Program-made: the position numbers and the translations under genes
From: Tanypteryx hageni
Taxonomy: Eukaryota > Arthropoda > Insecta > Odonata > Petaluridae
Length of the DNA: 64,000 nucleotides
Direction of reading: 5' to 3'
NCBI GenBank assembly: GCA_028673005.1
Contig: CM054120.1
Span: 72,031,533 to 72,095,532 of the forward strand
Notes under the pieces: generated by a model
Told to the model about the DNA's origin: nothing
Databases searched by the model: none
Seen by the model: the letters and a program-made list of their open reading frames with translations, nothing else
In this document: one piece after another, positions 63,971-64,000 of the stretch
How positions within the stretch are numbered: the stretch's first letter is position 1
How the letters are laid out: each line of letters begins with the position of its first letter

Positions 63971-64000
63971 GTGGTTATCGGGGGGACGATAAAAAAAGCC
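63971..64000 (-). repeat. Partial monomer at right edge
   Basis: The first 30 bases of the next monomer, with gtggttatcgg in place of the usual anchor, show that the array continues. Confidence 0.95.

Larger units (their letters stand above)
1..64000 (-). repeat. Head-to-tail satellite array, 1249-bp monomer derived from a non-LTR retrotransposon
   Basis: The sequence repeats from the first base to the last with a period of 1249 bp. Anchors (gtggctatcgg) fall at 606, 1855, 3104 and so on to 63971. Spacing is 1249 bp for 43 monomers, 1250 bp for two and 1193 bp for six, and these sum exactly to the anchor span. All monomers share one orientation. The minus strand of each carries a 2A-like motif and broken endonuclease motifs of a CR1-like element; strand is given for that relic. 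Each monomer has one EcoRI site (gaattc, about 223 bp after the anchor). Both array edges lie outside the window. Confidence 0.98.

Noticed and set aside
1..64000. CRISPR array, rDNA spacer or telomeric array
   Set aside because: Monomers are over 1 kb with no short direct repeat plus spacer design, no rRNA-like or telomere-like sequence, and a clear retrotransposon relic.
1..64000. 2A motif as a sign of an integrated virus
   Set aside because: The motifs following it are those of a non-LTR retrotransposon endonuclease; no viral capsid or polymerase motifs are present.

Overview
The whole 64 kb window is one uninterrupted head-to-tail satellite array. I found no unique sequence, flanking gene, RNA gene or CRISPR. 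Cutting at a fixed anchor (the gtggctatcgg motif, first at 606) gives 51 complete monomers plus partial ones at both ends. Of these, 43 are 1249 bp, two (m7, m43) are 1250 bp with one extra G in a G run, and six (m25, m27, m28, m29, m36, m40) are 1193 bp because of one shared 56-bp net deletion. All monomers have the same orientation.

The monomer is not anonymous. Its minus strand is a decayed piece of an APE-type non-LTR retrotransposon, most like the CR1/L2 group. In minus-strand order it holds a leucine-rich leader ending in a 2A-like ribosome-skipping motif (DVEVNPGP), an endonuclease start (YYQNVRS, then ALAET), RVGRDGGV, YRPPDS, GDYN and LDFVFS, and then the start of the linker that normally leads to the reverse transcriptase. 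The reverse transcriptase and 3' end are absent. The same nonsense codon and the same frame changes occur throughout the array, so the element was dead before it was amplified. The plus-strand frames of 67, 80, 91 and 115 codons are antisense shadows and are not annotated as genes.

The organism is a eukaryote, most likely an animal, since 2A-bearing CR1-like elements are known from several invertebrate groups. I cannot name the phylum from this window.

Layout: monomers m1-m25 (about 1-31 kb) form one family group with a five-monomer higher-order repeat (m3-m7 copied as m8-m12, parts again at m19-m21 and m24-m25) and a run of nearly identical monomers (m15-m18). Around 27-37 kb the array changes to a second group containing the short monomers. 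From about 37 kb to the end a different set of variants is shuffled in blocks (m35-m37 copied as m39-m41; m33-m34 copied as m44-m45). Many monomers are mosaics, as expected from unequal crossover and gene conversion. Nothing here works as a set of cooperating genes; the interest lies in how a retrotransposon fragment became a satellite and in the preserved 2A motif.
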